From assembly GCA_016125285.1 (NCBI GenBank), contig WGMA01000037.1:89879-153878 (forward strand): a stretch of 64,000 nucleotides of DNA, in the 5' to 3' direction. Below, piece after piece: positions 42,551-51,509 of the stretch. A program made the position numbers and the translations under genes. This stretch comes from Phycisphaera sp. (GTDB lineage Bacteria > Planctomycetota > Phycisphaerae > Phycisphaerales > Zrk34). The notes under the pieces were generated by a model. That model worked only from the letters and a program-made list of their open reading frames with translations, ran no database searches and was not told the DNA's origin. Within the stretch, counting starts at the first letter, position 1; each line of letters starts with the position of its first letter.

Positions 42551-43252
42551 TCAGCGGTCAACGCACTGGATCCGCATCGACACGTCGCAGTGCGGGCAAA
42601 GCGTAGTCATCGCAGACAGATCGGGATCGGTCCACGTCAGGGGGCCGTCGGTCAGCACCACGCGGGCGGCGTGCACGCAAAAGCCCGCGGGCACGTCCGG
42701 CCCGAAGGGGTACTTACGCCGCGCCACGCAGCGAGCCGGGCAGTCGACGCCGGGGTCTTCGAGCAGTTCGACCGTCCACTGCGGCACGCCCGTGTGCTCG
42801 CGCCGCTGCCGCTTCTCGGCGACGACCGGCTCCATCGCCACCACGTCGTCGTCGTCCACCAGCGCACTATTCGCCAGCTGCACCGACCGCGATTTGGCCT
42901 CGCGGTCCACTCTGGTGAACTGCCAGTTATCGATCTGAAGCAGCTGCTCGAGCACGCGTTGCAGGGTTGCCTGCAACGCGGTGTCGCTGGGTGTGGCGAT
43001 CCCGGTGAGGTGCTCGACGAGGGCCTGGCTCACACATCGGATCTCCAGCGTGTCCGGCTGCATGGGGGCGATCAGTTCCAGGCCGTGGTGCAACGCCGCG
43101 AAGTCGGCCGCGAGAACACTCGACGCCTCGTCGATCACGTGTCCGACTTCGTGTAAGGTGCGCGCGGTGTGATTGTCGGTGACGACGATGCCGCAGGCGT
43201 ATCGCGACCCGTGACGGTCGGATGCCAGATCGATCTGGAGAACCAAGTCCAT
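42551..43252 (-). CDS. RNase-H-fold protein with altered active site and Cys-rich C-terminus
   Basis: 233 residues. The first ~130 follow the RNase HI/reverse-transcriptase-like pattern, ending in VDREAKSRSVQLAN, which corresponds to the RExNxxADxLAN motif. Of the four acidic residues, Asp8 remains, Asp50 replaces the Glu, and the two Asp of SDSQ and ADxLAN are Val74 and Val124. Catalysis is therefore unlikely. Residues ~170-230 hold six Cys, including CPHC, which could bind zinc. The next gene upstream on the same strand is a CT398/DUF164 zinc-ribbon protein; RNase H and DUF164 genes are also neighbours in actinobacteria, so the pairing is probably functional. Confidence 0.68.
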   Translation of the reverse strand: MDLVLQIDLASDRHGSRYACGIVVTDNHTARTLHEVGHVIDEASSVLAADFAALHHGLELIAPMQPDTLEIRCVSQALVEHLTGIATPSDTALQATLQRVLEQLLQIDNWQFTRVDREAKSRSVQLANSALVDDDDVVAMEPVVAEKRQRREHTGVPQWTVELLEDPGVDCPARCVARRKYPFGPDVPAGFCVHAARVVLTDGPLTWTDPDLSAMTTLCPHCDVSMRIQCVDR

Positions 43253-43321
43253 CGCGGCGGCAACAGCGGGCTGAGGGGTATCGGCGCCGGGCGTTGGCCG
43301 CGACGTCGGAGCGTCGGGGCG

Positions 43322-44071
43322 TTACTTGATGCCCATCGACGTCTTGAGTTCCTGCTCGAGGTACAGGATGCGTGAACAGCTCGGGCAACGCACGATGTCG
43401 TCCTGCGTGATCAGCTGGTTGAGGCGTTCCATGGGAATCTGCATGTAGCAACCGCCGCAGATGTACTCCATGAGACGCGGGTCTTCCTGGATCACCGGCG
43501 CCATCGCTTCGCCGTCCAGCGCGTCGGCGAGCTTCTCGAACACGACCAGCGCGTCGGAGGGCACGTGCGTCGCCGCTTCGGCACGCTGGCCCTTCAGCTC
43601 GTCCAGCTGCTCGCCGACCTCGGTCTGACGCTCGGCCAGGTCGCGGTCGGCCATCTCTTTGATCTTGGTCTGCTCGGTGATCTTCGCTTCGATCTCGGCG
43701 ATCTGCGCCTCGACCTGCTCGATCTGCGTCAACAGCTCCAGGGCCTTCTCCTCGATCTTCGACTTGTCGGCCTTGATCGTGTTGACCTCGACGAGCGTCG
43801 CGGAGTATTCCTTGTTCGTCTTCGCGGAGTTCATCTGCTCGCGGAGCTTGGCGATCCGCTGCTCGAACCCGGAGATCTCGGTCTCGTGATTGGCTTCGGT
43901 CGCCTTCAGCTGCTTGCGCTGCTGTTGGAGTTTCGCGTGCTCGGCGGTGAACTTATCGAGCTTGGTTTGCTGAGCACGGACATGATTCCTTGCTGAGGTA
44001 AGCCGGCCTTCCAGTCCGCGCACCTGCTGGTCGATGAGAAACAGGTCTTTGAGGGAATCATTAACGCCCAT
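43322..44071 (-). CDS. CT398/DUF164-type coiled-coil protein with C4 zinc ribbon
   Basis: 249 residues from ATG 44071, which has AGAGGAG 10 bases upstream. Residues ~1-170 are one long antiparallel coiled-coil (RLTSARNHVRAQQTKLDKF through KEMADRDLAERQ), then a zinc ribbon CGGC...CPSC near residues 205-235. This is the layout of chlamydial CT398/CdsZ and of the actinobacterial DUF164 proteins, the chlamydial one being linked to RpoN and type III secretion. It sits upstream of, and probably co-transcribed with, the degenerate RNase H gene. Confidence 0.85.
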   Translation of the reverse strand: MGVNDSLKDLFLIDQQVRGLEGRLTSARNHVRAQQTKLDKFTAEHAKLQQQRKQLKATEANHETEISGFEQRIAKLREQMNSAKTNKEYSATLVEVNTIKADKSKIEEKALELLTQIEQVEAQIAEIEAKITEQTKIKEMADRDLAERQTEVGEQLDELKGQRAEAATHVPSDALVVFEKLADALDGEAMAPVIQEDPRLMEYICGGCYMQIPMERLNQLITQDDIVRCPSCSRILYLEQELKTSMGIK

Positions 44072-44295
44072 TCGGTGGCAACTCCTCTGAAATAGACCGG
44101 GCATTATAACAGTAGCCGCGCATCCCGCCAGCGGCGAGTGCGCATTCGATTCAAAGAGCTGATTCTTCCGGTGATTTCATCGCTTCCCGCCGCGACGCGA
44201 CACGCCGGATAGCGGGTGAAATCTGGCGGTGGTATACTTTTACAGGCGTGTCGGCGTGTCTTAACGTCGGCCAAGGATGACAGCGAGGAGTGGCG

Positions 44296-45042
44296 ATGGC
44301 TACGAGTTACGGCGCCCTGTGCACCGACTTTTATATCAACCAGAAGATCGCGGTGAAGATGGATTTGCCGTCCGACCGCGAGACACTTTTGCACCTGTTT
44401 GACCGCGTCCGCGCCGATCAGCCCGGCATGAAGCGATTCCGCCGATTCCCCGGCGAACTGTCGCTGGAGTCGGGTCGCAACGAGGGGGCCTATCAGTGGC
44501 TCGCGCTGGACGCCAGTTCCATCCGCACCGGCCAGGTGAACCCCGAGTCGATGGATCAGGCGTACGAACTGCACCGCCTGCTGCTGCGGCTGAGCCCGTA
44601 TCACCTGTCGCTCAGCCCGCTGGATATCGACTTTCAGGAGCTGACGTTCGGCTTTGACCTCGAGGCCCGCGCGAATCAGAACGAGATTGTCTACGACGCG
44701 CTGATCGCCAACACGCCGATGGCGGCGCTGGTGGATTACCCCGGGGCCCGGCCGCTGGATGTTCAGCCGTTCCTCGGCATCAGCCTTAACGACACGTGCG
44801 ATCTTCAGGCGTTCTTCGAGGTCAAGACGTCCACGTCGCGTTCGCAGATCCGTCGCGGGCGGTATCGCACCGAGCCGCTGAGTATTTTTCTGACGGTTCG
44901 GCAGCTCGGTCCGATCGAGCGCCCGGAAGACCTGCTGGAGAATCTGGAGACGATCCGGCGTCACGGCGAGCGACTCCTCAACGAGCGCGTCGTGCCGGAC
45001 CTGTTGATGCCGATCAGCCGAGCATTGGCCGGCAGCGCGTGA
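44296..45042 (+). CDS. Cytoplasmic protein of unknown function (248 aa)
   Basis: Start at ATG 44296 because GAGGAG (44285-44290) is 5 bases upstream. The protein has no signal peptide or membrane segment. The first ~40 residues (SYGALCTDFYINQKIAVKM) look like a small beta-alpha start, and the middle (PFLGISLNDTCDLQAFFEVKT) is beta-rich. I do not recognise the family. A possible -10 box TATACT (44233-44238) precedes it, without a clear -35. It faces away from the CT398-like gene across a ~220-base gap, and is followed by a 218-base gap in which I see no gene. Confidence 0.6.
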   Translation: MATSYGALCTDFYINQKIAVKMDLPSDRETLLHLFDRVRADQPGMKRFRRFPGELSLESGRNEGAYQWLALDASSIRTGQVNPESMDQAYELHRLLLRLSPYHLSLSPLDIDFQELTFGFDLEARANQNEIVYDALIANTPMAALVDYPGARPLDVQPFLGISLNDTCDLQAFFEVKTSTSRSQIRRGRYRTEPLSIFLTVRQLGPIERPEDLLENLETIRRHGERLLNERVVPDLLMPISRALAGSA

Positions 45043-45260
45043 GTGAATGGCTGACGCCGGCGTGAAGTGATTGGGGTAGGGTAGGCTTGGGATTGACGAC
45101 ACGAGGGTGAGACCGCGGTGAGTCGGATCATCGCAGGGTCGCGGCTTGGCGGACGGAAGATATGATGTACGACCGAAGCTTGCGGCTCTGTAACCATGTT
45201 TTCGTCGCGACTCGTCGTAGAGCGGCGCGGCGTGATTCGACCCGTTTGGAGCGCCACGAC

Positions 45261-46808
45261 ATGAACGCTCCGGGAAAAACCTCGGGCTGTTTACCCGCAC
45301 ACGCCATCGGCGTGCGGCTTTGTGTTGGTCTGGCCGTGGTGGTGGCTGCGATGACCTGCGACGTACACGCGCAACGGGTCGGCGCCAATCCTCTCGGTGA
45401 CGGGACCGGCCTCCACAACAACCTCCAGGTGAACTCGTCGGGCGTCAACGGCCTGGGGCGACGCAACAACGCCGGGCGATACGCCGATGCCATCGTGACC
45501 GGCAACGTCGCGGGCCTCGCCCGATTCCGTGGTGGCATTGACTATTCGGCGGTCGGCGAATTCCGCGGCGTCACCGCTGGCGACGACACGTTCCGGTTTC
45601 GCGCCGCGGCCGTGGACCCGGGCGCTGTTTCGGGTCATGCCGCGCGAGGGCGTCGAGGGGAGAGCGATTTTCTGCTGATCTATCGTTCGGCGACCGGCAC
45701 GCGCGCCGGCGACCTGACGCGTGGGTACGCGAACGTCGGTCCGACCAAATTGCGTGACGACGTGTCGGCGCTGAACGTCCGCACGAGCGGGGCGGCCGGC
45801 GCGCGACCGCTGAATCAAACCTGGCGACTGCCCGCGGCGCGCGAGTCCGACGACAACAGCCAGAGCCCGTCTCCAGGTCAACTGCTCGCGCGGCCCGACG
45901 TTGCGACGCCCCTCGTGCTGCCGCCGTCATCGATGGCCGACCTCGCGACCGAAAAGATTGGCGCGCTGCCGTCTGCCGCCACGCACCTGCGCGTTGTCGC
46001 CGAATCGTACTCCACCCTGATCGCGACAAAGCCGCTGTCGACGTCGCTGGCGAAGCCCGACGTCGCGAACAGGCCCGACGTCGCGACCAGGCCTGAACGA
46101 TCGGGTCTGGGCGCCGCCCCGGTTCGCGGGATGGTAGTCGTCCCAACGGAGGCCGCGGGCTCCAAGGAACGCGAGAAGTCGCTGATCGAACGGATCGCCG
46201 AGGAGTTCGCCGCGACCAACGCACAGAGGCCGGCGACCAATGGTGAGGCCGCCGACCTGGCCGCGACGCTGCGGTTCGATCCGAATCGCGTGCCGATCGC
46301 CACCCTCGTTCCCGAGGACGATGGGCCGTACAAGGCCGCCATGGCCGAAGGCGAGCAGCTGATGGCGGCCGGCAAGTTCTTCCAGGCGGAGGAGGCCTAC
46401 GACCGGGCGATCCGGCTGAGGGGCGATGATCCGATGCCTCGCGTCGGCCGGGCCCACGCCGAGTTGGGCGCGGGCCTGTACCTCGCCGCCGCCTATCAAC
46501 TCCGCCAGACGTTTACCGCGTTTCCGCGTGTCATTCCCAATCGATACAGCGGCGATGTGCTGCCCGGCAACGGGCGGATCGTCGAGATCGAAGCGGAGTT
46601 GACGAAGCTGCTCGACCAGCCCGAGCGTAAAGACGCGCCTTTGCTGTTGGCCTACTTGTCATATCAGCAGAACCGCACGACCATGGTGGCCAATGCGCTG
46701 GCCACGCTGTCGCGCCGCGCGGGCCGTGATCCGCTCGCCGGCCTGTTGATGAACGCGTGGACCGGCAAGGCCGCTGACCCGGCGCCGCCGACGTTGAAGA
46801 AACCCTAG
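45261..46808 (+). CDS. Secreted TPR-containing protein of unknown function
   Basis: 515 residues from ATG 45261 (GGAG at 45248-45251, spacing 9), with a signal peptide whose core is VRLCVGLAVVVAAMTC and a cleavage region DVHA-QR. The first ~300 residues are of low complexity, rich in Ala, Arg, Asp and Gly, with a short repeat (KPDVANRPDVATRPE near residues 270-284). From ~355 on there is a TPR-like helical region (EGEQLMAAGKFFQAEEAYDR; AHAELGAGLYLAAAYQ). Function unknown. The phosphatase gene starts 45 bases after its stop. Confidence 0.6.
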   Translation: MNAPGKTSGCLPAHAIGVRLCVGLAVVVAAMTCDVHAQRVGANPLGDGTGLHNNLQVNSSGVNGLGRRNNAGRYADAIVTGNVAGLARFRGGIDYSAVGEFRGVTAGDDTFRFRAAAVDPGAVSGHAARGRRGESDFLLIYRSATGTRAGDLTRGYANVGPTKLRDDVSALNVRTSGAAGARPLNQTWRLPAARESDDNSQSPSPGQLLARPDVATPLVLPPSSMADLATEKIGALPSAATHLRVVAESYSTLIATKPLSTSLAKPDVANRPDVATRPERSGLGAAPVRGMVVVPTEAAGSKEREKSLIERIAEEFAATNAQRPATNGEAADLAATLRFDPNRVPIATLVPEDDGPYKAAMAEGEQLMAAGKFFQAEEAYDRAIRLRGDDPMPRVGRAHAELGAGLYLAAAYQLRQTFTAFPRVIPNRYSGDVLPGNGRIVEIEAELTKLLDQPERKDAPLLLAYLSYQQNRTTMVANALATLSRRAGRDPLAGLLMNAWTGKAADPAPPTLKKP

Positions 46809-46853
46809 CCCCGGCGCCAGCCGCGACACGAGCACCGCGCAGAAGTTGACCCG

Positions 46854-48929
46854 ATGACACAACCGTCGAATCACCTCACCGACTTTATCCCGCCGCGCAC
46901 GCTGCAGCAGGTTGCCAACAGCTTCGCAGCCGTGACGGGATTTCCCGCGGCGATCCTCGACGCCAACGGGAAGCTGCTTGCGCAGTCGCGTGACGACGAT
47001 CGCAACATCGCCCAGGCCCGGACCGTCCGCCAGAAGCTCGGTGCGCAGGACAAGGGCGGCCGGCCGCTGACGGTGTCCATCAAGCTCGGCGGCGAACGTA
47101 TCGGCACGATGGCGCTGCTGCGGTCCAGCAAGAAGTTCAAGGGCGTCGGCGAGCGGTCGCGCCGCAGGGGCGACCCGGGCTTCGAGCCCCAGCCCTACCT
47201 CGACGCCGGTCAGTTCCTCCATCTGCTCGCCTACACCATCGGCGAGGTGTGCCGGCAGGGCGTGCAGCTGCAGCACCGCGTCGAAGAGCTGTCGACGCTG
47301 TTTCAGCTGTCGAAGCTGCTGGCCGATACGCGCGAGCTCCGCCGCGTGCTCGAGACGGTCACGATGTCGCTGGTCGAGCTGCTGAACGTCAAGGCCGCGG
47401 CGATCCGCATGCTCGACGACTCGGGCGAGAAGCTCGTCATCGCCTCCGTGCACAACCTGTCGCGCCAGTTCCAGGCCAAGGGATTCATCCCGCTGTCCAA
47501 GAGCGAGATCGACCGCCTGGCGCTCGAGGGCGAAGTGGTCTACGTCGCGGACATGACCAACGACCCCCGCGTGCTGTTCCCGCACGACGCCAAGCGCGAG
47601 GGGCTCCAGTCGATGCTCTGCGCGGGCATGAGCTACCGCGGCAAGCCGATCGGCACGATGCGGATCTTCTCCGAGACGATGCAGACGTTCTCGGTCAACA
47701 AGAAGAACCTGCTCCGCGCGATCGCGCAGCTCGCCGCGGCGACCATCCGCAACGCCCAGCTCGACGCCGAGCGACAGGAAAACATCCGCATCCAGCGGCA
47801 GGTGCAGCTCGCCGCCGACGTGCAGCGTCAGCTGTTGCCGCAGTCGGTGCCGCACTACCCGCCGTTCGAGGTCGCCGGCCGGTACGAGTCGTGCTTTGAG
47901 CTCGGCGGCGATTTCTACGACTTCATCCCGATGGAGGACGAGCTCGGCGTCGTGGTCGGCGACGTGGTGGGCAAGGGTGTCGCGGCGGGCCTGCTGATGG
48001 CGTCGGTGCGGGCGAGCCTGCGTGCGCACGTCGAGGACGTGGCCGACATCGCACGCGTCATGGCCCGCGTCAACGCCGCGCTCACGCGCGACAGCCGCGA
48101 CAACGAGTTCGCCACCGTCTTCTACGCGACGCTCGACCCGCGCACGATGACGCTGACCTACAGCTCCGCCGGGCACGACCCCGCGCTGCTGCTGCACAAC
48201 GGCCGCATCACCGAGCTGGAGTCCGGCGGCCTGCCGCTGGGCATCGACGCCAACGAGTTCTACGAGAAGCAGTCGTTCGACCTCGAGGCCGGCGATGTGC
48301 TGCTGATGTACACCGACGGCGTGACCGACGCGTCGGACTTCGAGGGCCAGAAATTCGGGCGGGACCGCATCAAGGAAGCGCTGCTCGAGTGTGGCCATCA
48401 GTCCGCGCACCACATCGTCAACCACGTGCTGTGGCAGGTGCGGCGCTTCGCGGGCCTCAACCGTCGGCCGGACGACATCACCATCGTCGCCGTCAAGGTC
48501 AACGACCTCGACCGAGCCACCGGCAAGATGGTGGCCGCGACGGCGAGTCTCGGCAATCTCGAACAGGTCAAGGACATGCTGTCCGACTCGACCGGAGACA
48601 GCACGGTGATCGTTCCGCCGTCGAGCGGCGGGAGCCGGAGCGTCAGCGATCCGAACGACGCGACGGTCGTGCTGGACAGCGCCGGCGACAGCGAAGAGGG
48701 CGAGGAGTTCCTCGAACAGCTCGTGCAGGACGAGCGGGGCAAGACGTTTGACCCGGCTCTGTCCGGGCACCTTTCACCCGAGGCGCACCTGGAGTTCGAG
48801 CAGGCCGCGCAGGAACAGGCCGAGGCGGAACGCGCTGCCGGCGACCTTGCCGGCGGTCTGGATGCGACCGAGCAGGACGACGGATTCGATGACGACCTCG
48901 GCACGGTCGATGACGACGAGCATCTCTGA
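46854..48929 (+). CDS. SpoIIE-type PP2C phosphatase with PocR-like and GAF sensor domains
   Basis: 691 residues, cytoplasmic. Residues ~12-90 resemble the PocR sensory domain (LQQVANSFAAVTGFPAAILD). A coiled-coil precedes a GAF domain at ~155-300. The PP2C_SIG/SpoIIE phosphatase occupies ~325-540, with LGGDFYDF and VGDVVGKGVAA for metal binding, SSAGHDPALLL and YTDGVTDA. The last ~110 residues are a Glu/Asp-rich low-complexity tail. Such phosphatases activate anti-anti-sigma factors by dephosphorylation in partner-switch signalling; no STAS or HATPase gene lies nearby, so its partner is elsewhere. Confidence 0.9.
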   Translation: MTQPSNHLTDFIPPRTLQQVANSFAAVTGFPAAILDANGKLLAQSRDDDRNIAQARTVRQKLGAQDKGGRPLTVSIKLGGERIGTMALLRSSKKFKGVGERSRRRGDPGFEPQPYLDAGQFLHLLAYTIGEVCRQGVQLQHRVEELSTLFQLSKLLADTRELRRVLETVTMSLVELLNVKAAAIRMLDDSGEKLVIASVHNLSRQFQAKGFIPLSKSEIDRLALEGEVVYVADMTNDPRVLFPHDAKREGLQSMLCAGMSYRGKPIGTMRIFSETMQTFSVNKKNLLRAIAQLAAATIRNAQLDAERQENIRIQRQVQLAADVQRQLLPQSVPHYPPFEVAGRYESCFELGGDFYDFIPMEDELGVVVGDVVGKGVAAGLLMASVRASLRAHVEDVADIARVMARVNAALTRDSRDNEFATVFYATLDPRTMTLTYSSAGHDPALLLHNGRITELESGGLPLGIDANEFYEKQSFDLEAGDVLLMYTDGVTDASDFEGQKFGRDRIKEALLECGHQSAHHIVNHVLWQVRRFAGLNRRPDDITIVAVKVNDLDRATGKMVAATASLGNLEQVKDMLSDSTGDSTVIVPPSSGGSRSVSDPNDATVVLDSAGDSEEGEEFLEQLVQDERGKTFDPALSGHLSPEAHLEFEQAAQEQAEAERAAGDLAGGLDATEQDDGFDDDLGTVDDDEHL

Positions 48930-48988
48930 CACGCAACGCGACGGACGTCGGCTTGGTCTATCGATAGCAATCGAACAGCGGTGGCGGT

Positions 48989-49804
48989 TCAGCCGTGGAT
49001 CAGCTTCCGCAGCGCTTCGCCGGGGTCGTCCTGCTTCATGAGGTGTTCGCCGACGAGGACGATGTTGACGCCGGCCCGCTGCAGGCGGTGCACGTCGTCG
49101 TGGGTGCGGATGCCCGACTCGCTGACCAGATGCCGCGTGTCCTCGACGAGGTCGAGCAGGCGGAGCGTGTGGTTCAGGTCGGTCGTCATCGTGCGCAGGT
49201 CGCGGTTGTTGATGCCGAGCAGGCTGTAGCCGCGGTGCGGGAAGCCGACGTGCGGACGCACGCGGAGCAGGCTGTCGACGTCGTGCACCTCGAGCAGGGT
49301 CGTGAGCTGAAGCTGCGTGGCGAGGATCAGCAGGTCGACCAGTTCGCCCTCGTTGAGGCACTCGGCGATCAGCAGCACCGCGTCGGCGCCGTGCACGCGT
49401 GACTCGTACAGCTGGTACGGATCGATGATGAAATCCTTACGCAGCACCGGCAGCGGCACGGCCGACTTGATGCGATCGATGAACCCCAGCTCGCCCTGGA
49501 AGTACTTCGCGTCGGTCAGGCAGCTGATCGCCGCGGCGCCGTTCTCGTGGTACATCTTCGCGATCGCGACGGGGTCGAAGTCCGGGCGGATCAGTCCCGC
49601 GGACGGCGACGCCCGCTTGACCTCCGCAATCACGTTGACGGTCGAGCTGGCCCGCGTCACGGCGGCGAAGAAGTTGCGCGGCTTGGCCGAGTCCGGCACC
49701 TGCGCCTCCAGCTCCGACTGGGGCACGCGGGCCTTCGCGGACTCGACCTCGATGCGTTTGTGAGCGACGATCTCGTCGAGTATGTTCGCCAACGTATTCA
49801 ACAC
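48989..49804 (-). CDS. trpC: Indole-3-glycerol phosphate synthase
   Basis: About 271 residues of the (beta/alpha)8 IGPS family: LANILDEIVAHKRIEV at the N-terminus, VIAEVKRASPSAG (the EVKxASPS motif), LRKDFIIDPYQLYESR and the NNRDL/SESGI phosphate-binding loops. It closes the indole ring in tryptophan synthesis. The start is uncertain: GTG 49804 and TTG 49801 are the candidates, and the frame continues upstream into the oppositely transcribed CPBP gene. No other trp genes are adjacent. Confidence 0.93.
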   Translation of the reverse strand: MLNTLANILDEIVAHKRIEVESAKARVPQSELEAQVPDSAKPRNFFAAVTRASSTVNVIAEVKRASPSAGLIRPDFDPVAIAKMYHENGAAAISCLTDAKYFQGELGFIDRIKSAVPLPVLRKDFIIDPYQLYESRVHGADAVLLIAECLNEGELVDLLILATQLQLTTLLEVHDVDSLLRVRPHVGFPHRGYSLLGINNRDLRTMTTDLNHTLRLLDLVEDTRHLVSESGIRTHDDVHRLQRAGVNIVLVGEHLMKQDDPGEALRKLIHG

Positions 49805-49889
49805 TCCATGGGTTGCGACAAGGCAGCCAGTGTAGACACGCCCCGCACGGGACACAACGGCCGCGCCGGCCACCGGTTGGAGCGACAAC

Positions 49890-50918
49890 GTGGACGAGTT
49901 CGTCAACCACATCATGGTGTTCGCCGCGGCGGCGATCCTCGCGGCGCTGGCGCGCTCCGGCGTGTTGCGACGCGGCCTGAGCGACGCACCCGAACGTCAC
50001 ACCCACTTCACCGTCGCCGACCTGTTCGTCGGCGTCGGCCTGTGGCTGCTCGGCCAGACCCTCGCCGCCGCGATGGCGATGGAGGCGTTCGGCGGGCTCA
50101 AGGCCGAGCGGTCGCCGATGGACGAGCTGAAGGTCGGCGTCATCGCTCAGGTCGGGGCGTTGCTCTCGCTGATCTACATCTGCGTGCGGGCGCACGCGTC
50201 CACGTCCGGCCGACTCAACGCGTGGGGCGTCGGCCTGCGTCGACCCGCGCGAACCATCGCCACGACCCTGCTCGGCTTCGTCGGCATCGTCATCATCCTG
50301 CAGGGCGTCGGCGTGCTGGTGCGCGACCTGACGATCGCCCTGGGCGCGCCCGAGCCGCCGGCGATCGGGCACGCCATGCTCGAGTACCTGACCAACCACC
50401 CGCCGCGCGCGTACGTGCTCGGCGTGGCGCTCTCGGCGGTGCTGATCGCGCCGGTCATCGAGGAGGTGCTCTTCCGCGGGCTGATCCAGTCGACGCTGCG
50501 GCAGAGCAACCTGCTCGGCACGCCCTGGCACGCGATCATCGTCACCTCGATCGTGTTCACCACCGTGCACATCGGGGCGGTGATGGTCGACGAGCCCAAC
50601 ACGCAGGCCGCACTCGCCTCGCCGGCACGGTCGGTCGCGGTCATCGCCACCGTCCGGATCATTGCCGACGCCGACGCGCCGCCGCCGGCGTCCGACGCGG
50701 CCGCGAACACCCCGGCGGACGCGAAAAGGGTTGAACCTCCCGCCACGCACACGCGCTTCGTATGGCAGTCGCTGGTGTCCCTGTTTGTGCTGTCGCTCGC
50801 GCTGGGCTTTGTCTACGAATACACCGGCAGCCTGTGGGCGTCGGTGTTGGTGCATATGATGTTCAACGGAATGAACATCGCGCTGGCCGCGTCGGGCGTG
50901 CTGGACCAGCCGCAGTGA
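49890..50918 (+). CDS. CPBP-family intramembrane metalloprotease
   Basis: 342 residues from GTG 49890 (GGAG at 49879-49882, spacing 7). Six to eight membrane helices. The CPBP/Abi motifs are in order: EEVLFRG (catalytic Glu pair and Arg), VFTTVHIG (His), and HMMFNGMN (His and Asn). A ~50-residue Ala/Pro-rich loop lies between the second and third motif. CPBP proteases cleave membrane substrates or modify CAAX-like tails; bacterial members often serve toxin immunity or lipoprotein and envelope maturation. Its stop is followed after 10 bases by the first of four lipoprotein genes, so I infer one operon. Confidence 0.88.
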   Translation: MDEFVNHIMVFAAAAILAALARSGVLRRGLSDAPERHTHFTVADLFVGVGLWLLGQTLAAAMAMEAFGGLKAERSPMDELKVGVIAQVGALLSLIYICVRAHASTSGRLNAWGVGLRRPARTIATTLLGFVGIVIILQGVGVLVRDLTIALGAPEPPAIGHAMLEYLTNHPPRAYVLGVALSAVLIAPVIEEVLFRGLIQSTLRQSNLLGTPWHAIIVTSIVFTTVHIGAVMVDEPNTQAALASPARSVAVIATVRIIADADAPPPASDAAANTPADAKRVEPPATHTRFVWQSLVSLFVLSLALGFVYEYTGSLWASVLVHMMFNGMNIALAASGVLDQPQ

Positions 50919-50928
50919 AGGAGTCTGG

Positions 50929-51504
50929 ATGACACCCATCGTGCGCCGTTTCACCCGCCGCGCGGCCTCGCTCGCCGCGGCGGTCGCGATCGCCGCCAGC
51001 CTGGGCGCGTGCAGCGAGCCCCGCATCAACAACACGCGTCTCGGGTCCACCGACCTCGTCGTCATGACCGATCGCATGGTCCAGTCGCTGATGGCCAACA
51101 ACGCTGTCGCGTCGCGCACGCCGCGGTCGGAGCCCTGGGTCGTCACGCTCGACCGCGTGTCCAATCGGACCAACGACATCATCCCCGACGGCGAGAAGTG
51201 GCTGTTCATGGCCCGCCTCCGCGCCCGCCTGTCCGAGTCGCCATCACTGCGCGACCGCAACCTCACCTTCATCGTGCCCGCCGAACGGCGCGGCCAGATC
51301 GAGCACGAGGGCCATCCCGCCGAGACGCTCAAGCCCACCCACGCCCTGGCCGCGACGTTCCACGCCCTGACGACGCAATCCCGCGGCGGACGAACCGACA
51401 CCTACCTGTGTGCGTTTGAACTGCTGGACCTGCGCGACGACCATCTCGTGTGGGAGGACAGCTACGAGATCAAGCAGGCGGTGGTGCGCAACAAGCTGGA
51501 CTGA
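50929..51504 (+). CDS. LpoB-like outer-membrane lipoprotein, first copy
   Basis: 191 residues with a lipobox (LGAC; lipidated Cys28). The folded part resembles PBP activator LpoB (COG3417), an alpha/beta domain that touches the UvrB domain 2 homologue of PBP1b: IIPDGEKWLFMARLRARLSES, THALAATFHALTT and YLCAFELLDLRDDHLVWEDSYEIKQ agree in spacing and ending with the second copy (53714-54289). LpoB homologues stimulate peptidoglycan synthesis from the outer membrane. Second gene of the CPBP-lipoprotein run. Confidence 0.78.
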   Translation: MTPIVRRFTRRAASLAAAVAIAASLGACSEPRINNTRLGSTDLVVMTDRMVQSLMANNAVASRTPRSEPWVVTLDRVSNRTNDIIPDGEKWLFMARLRARLSESPSLRDRNLTFIVPAERRGQIEHEGHPAETLKPTHALAATFHALTTQSRGGRTDTYLCAFELLDLRDDHLVWEDSYEIKQAVVRNKLD

Positions 51505-51509
51505 CGCGA

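Noticed and set aside
46659..48770. Long minus-strand frame (703 codons) antisense to the SpoIIE-type phosphatase
   Set aside because: The sense strand has complete PP2C motifs; the antisense frame has none.
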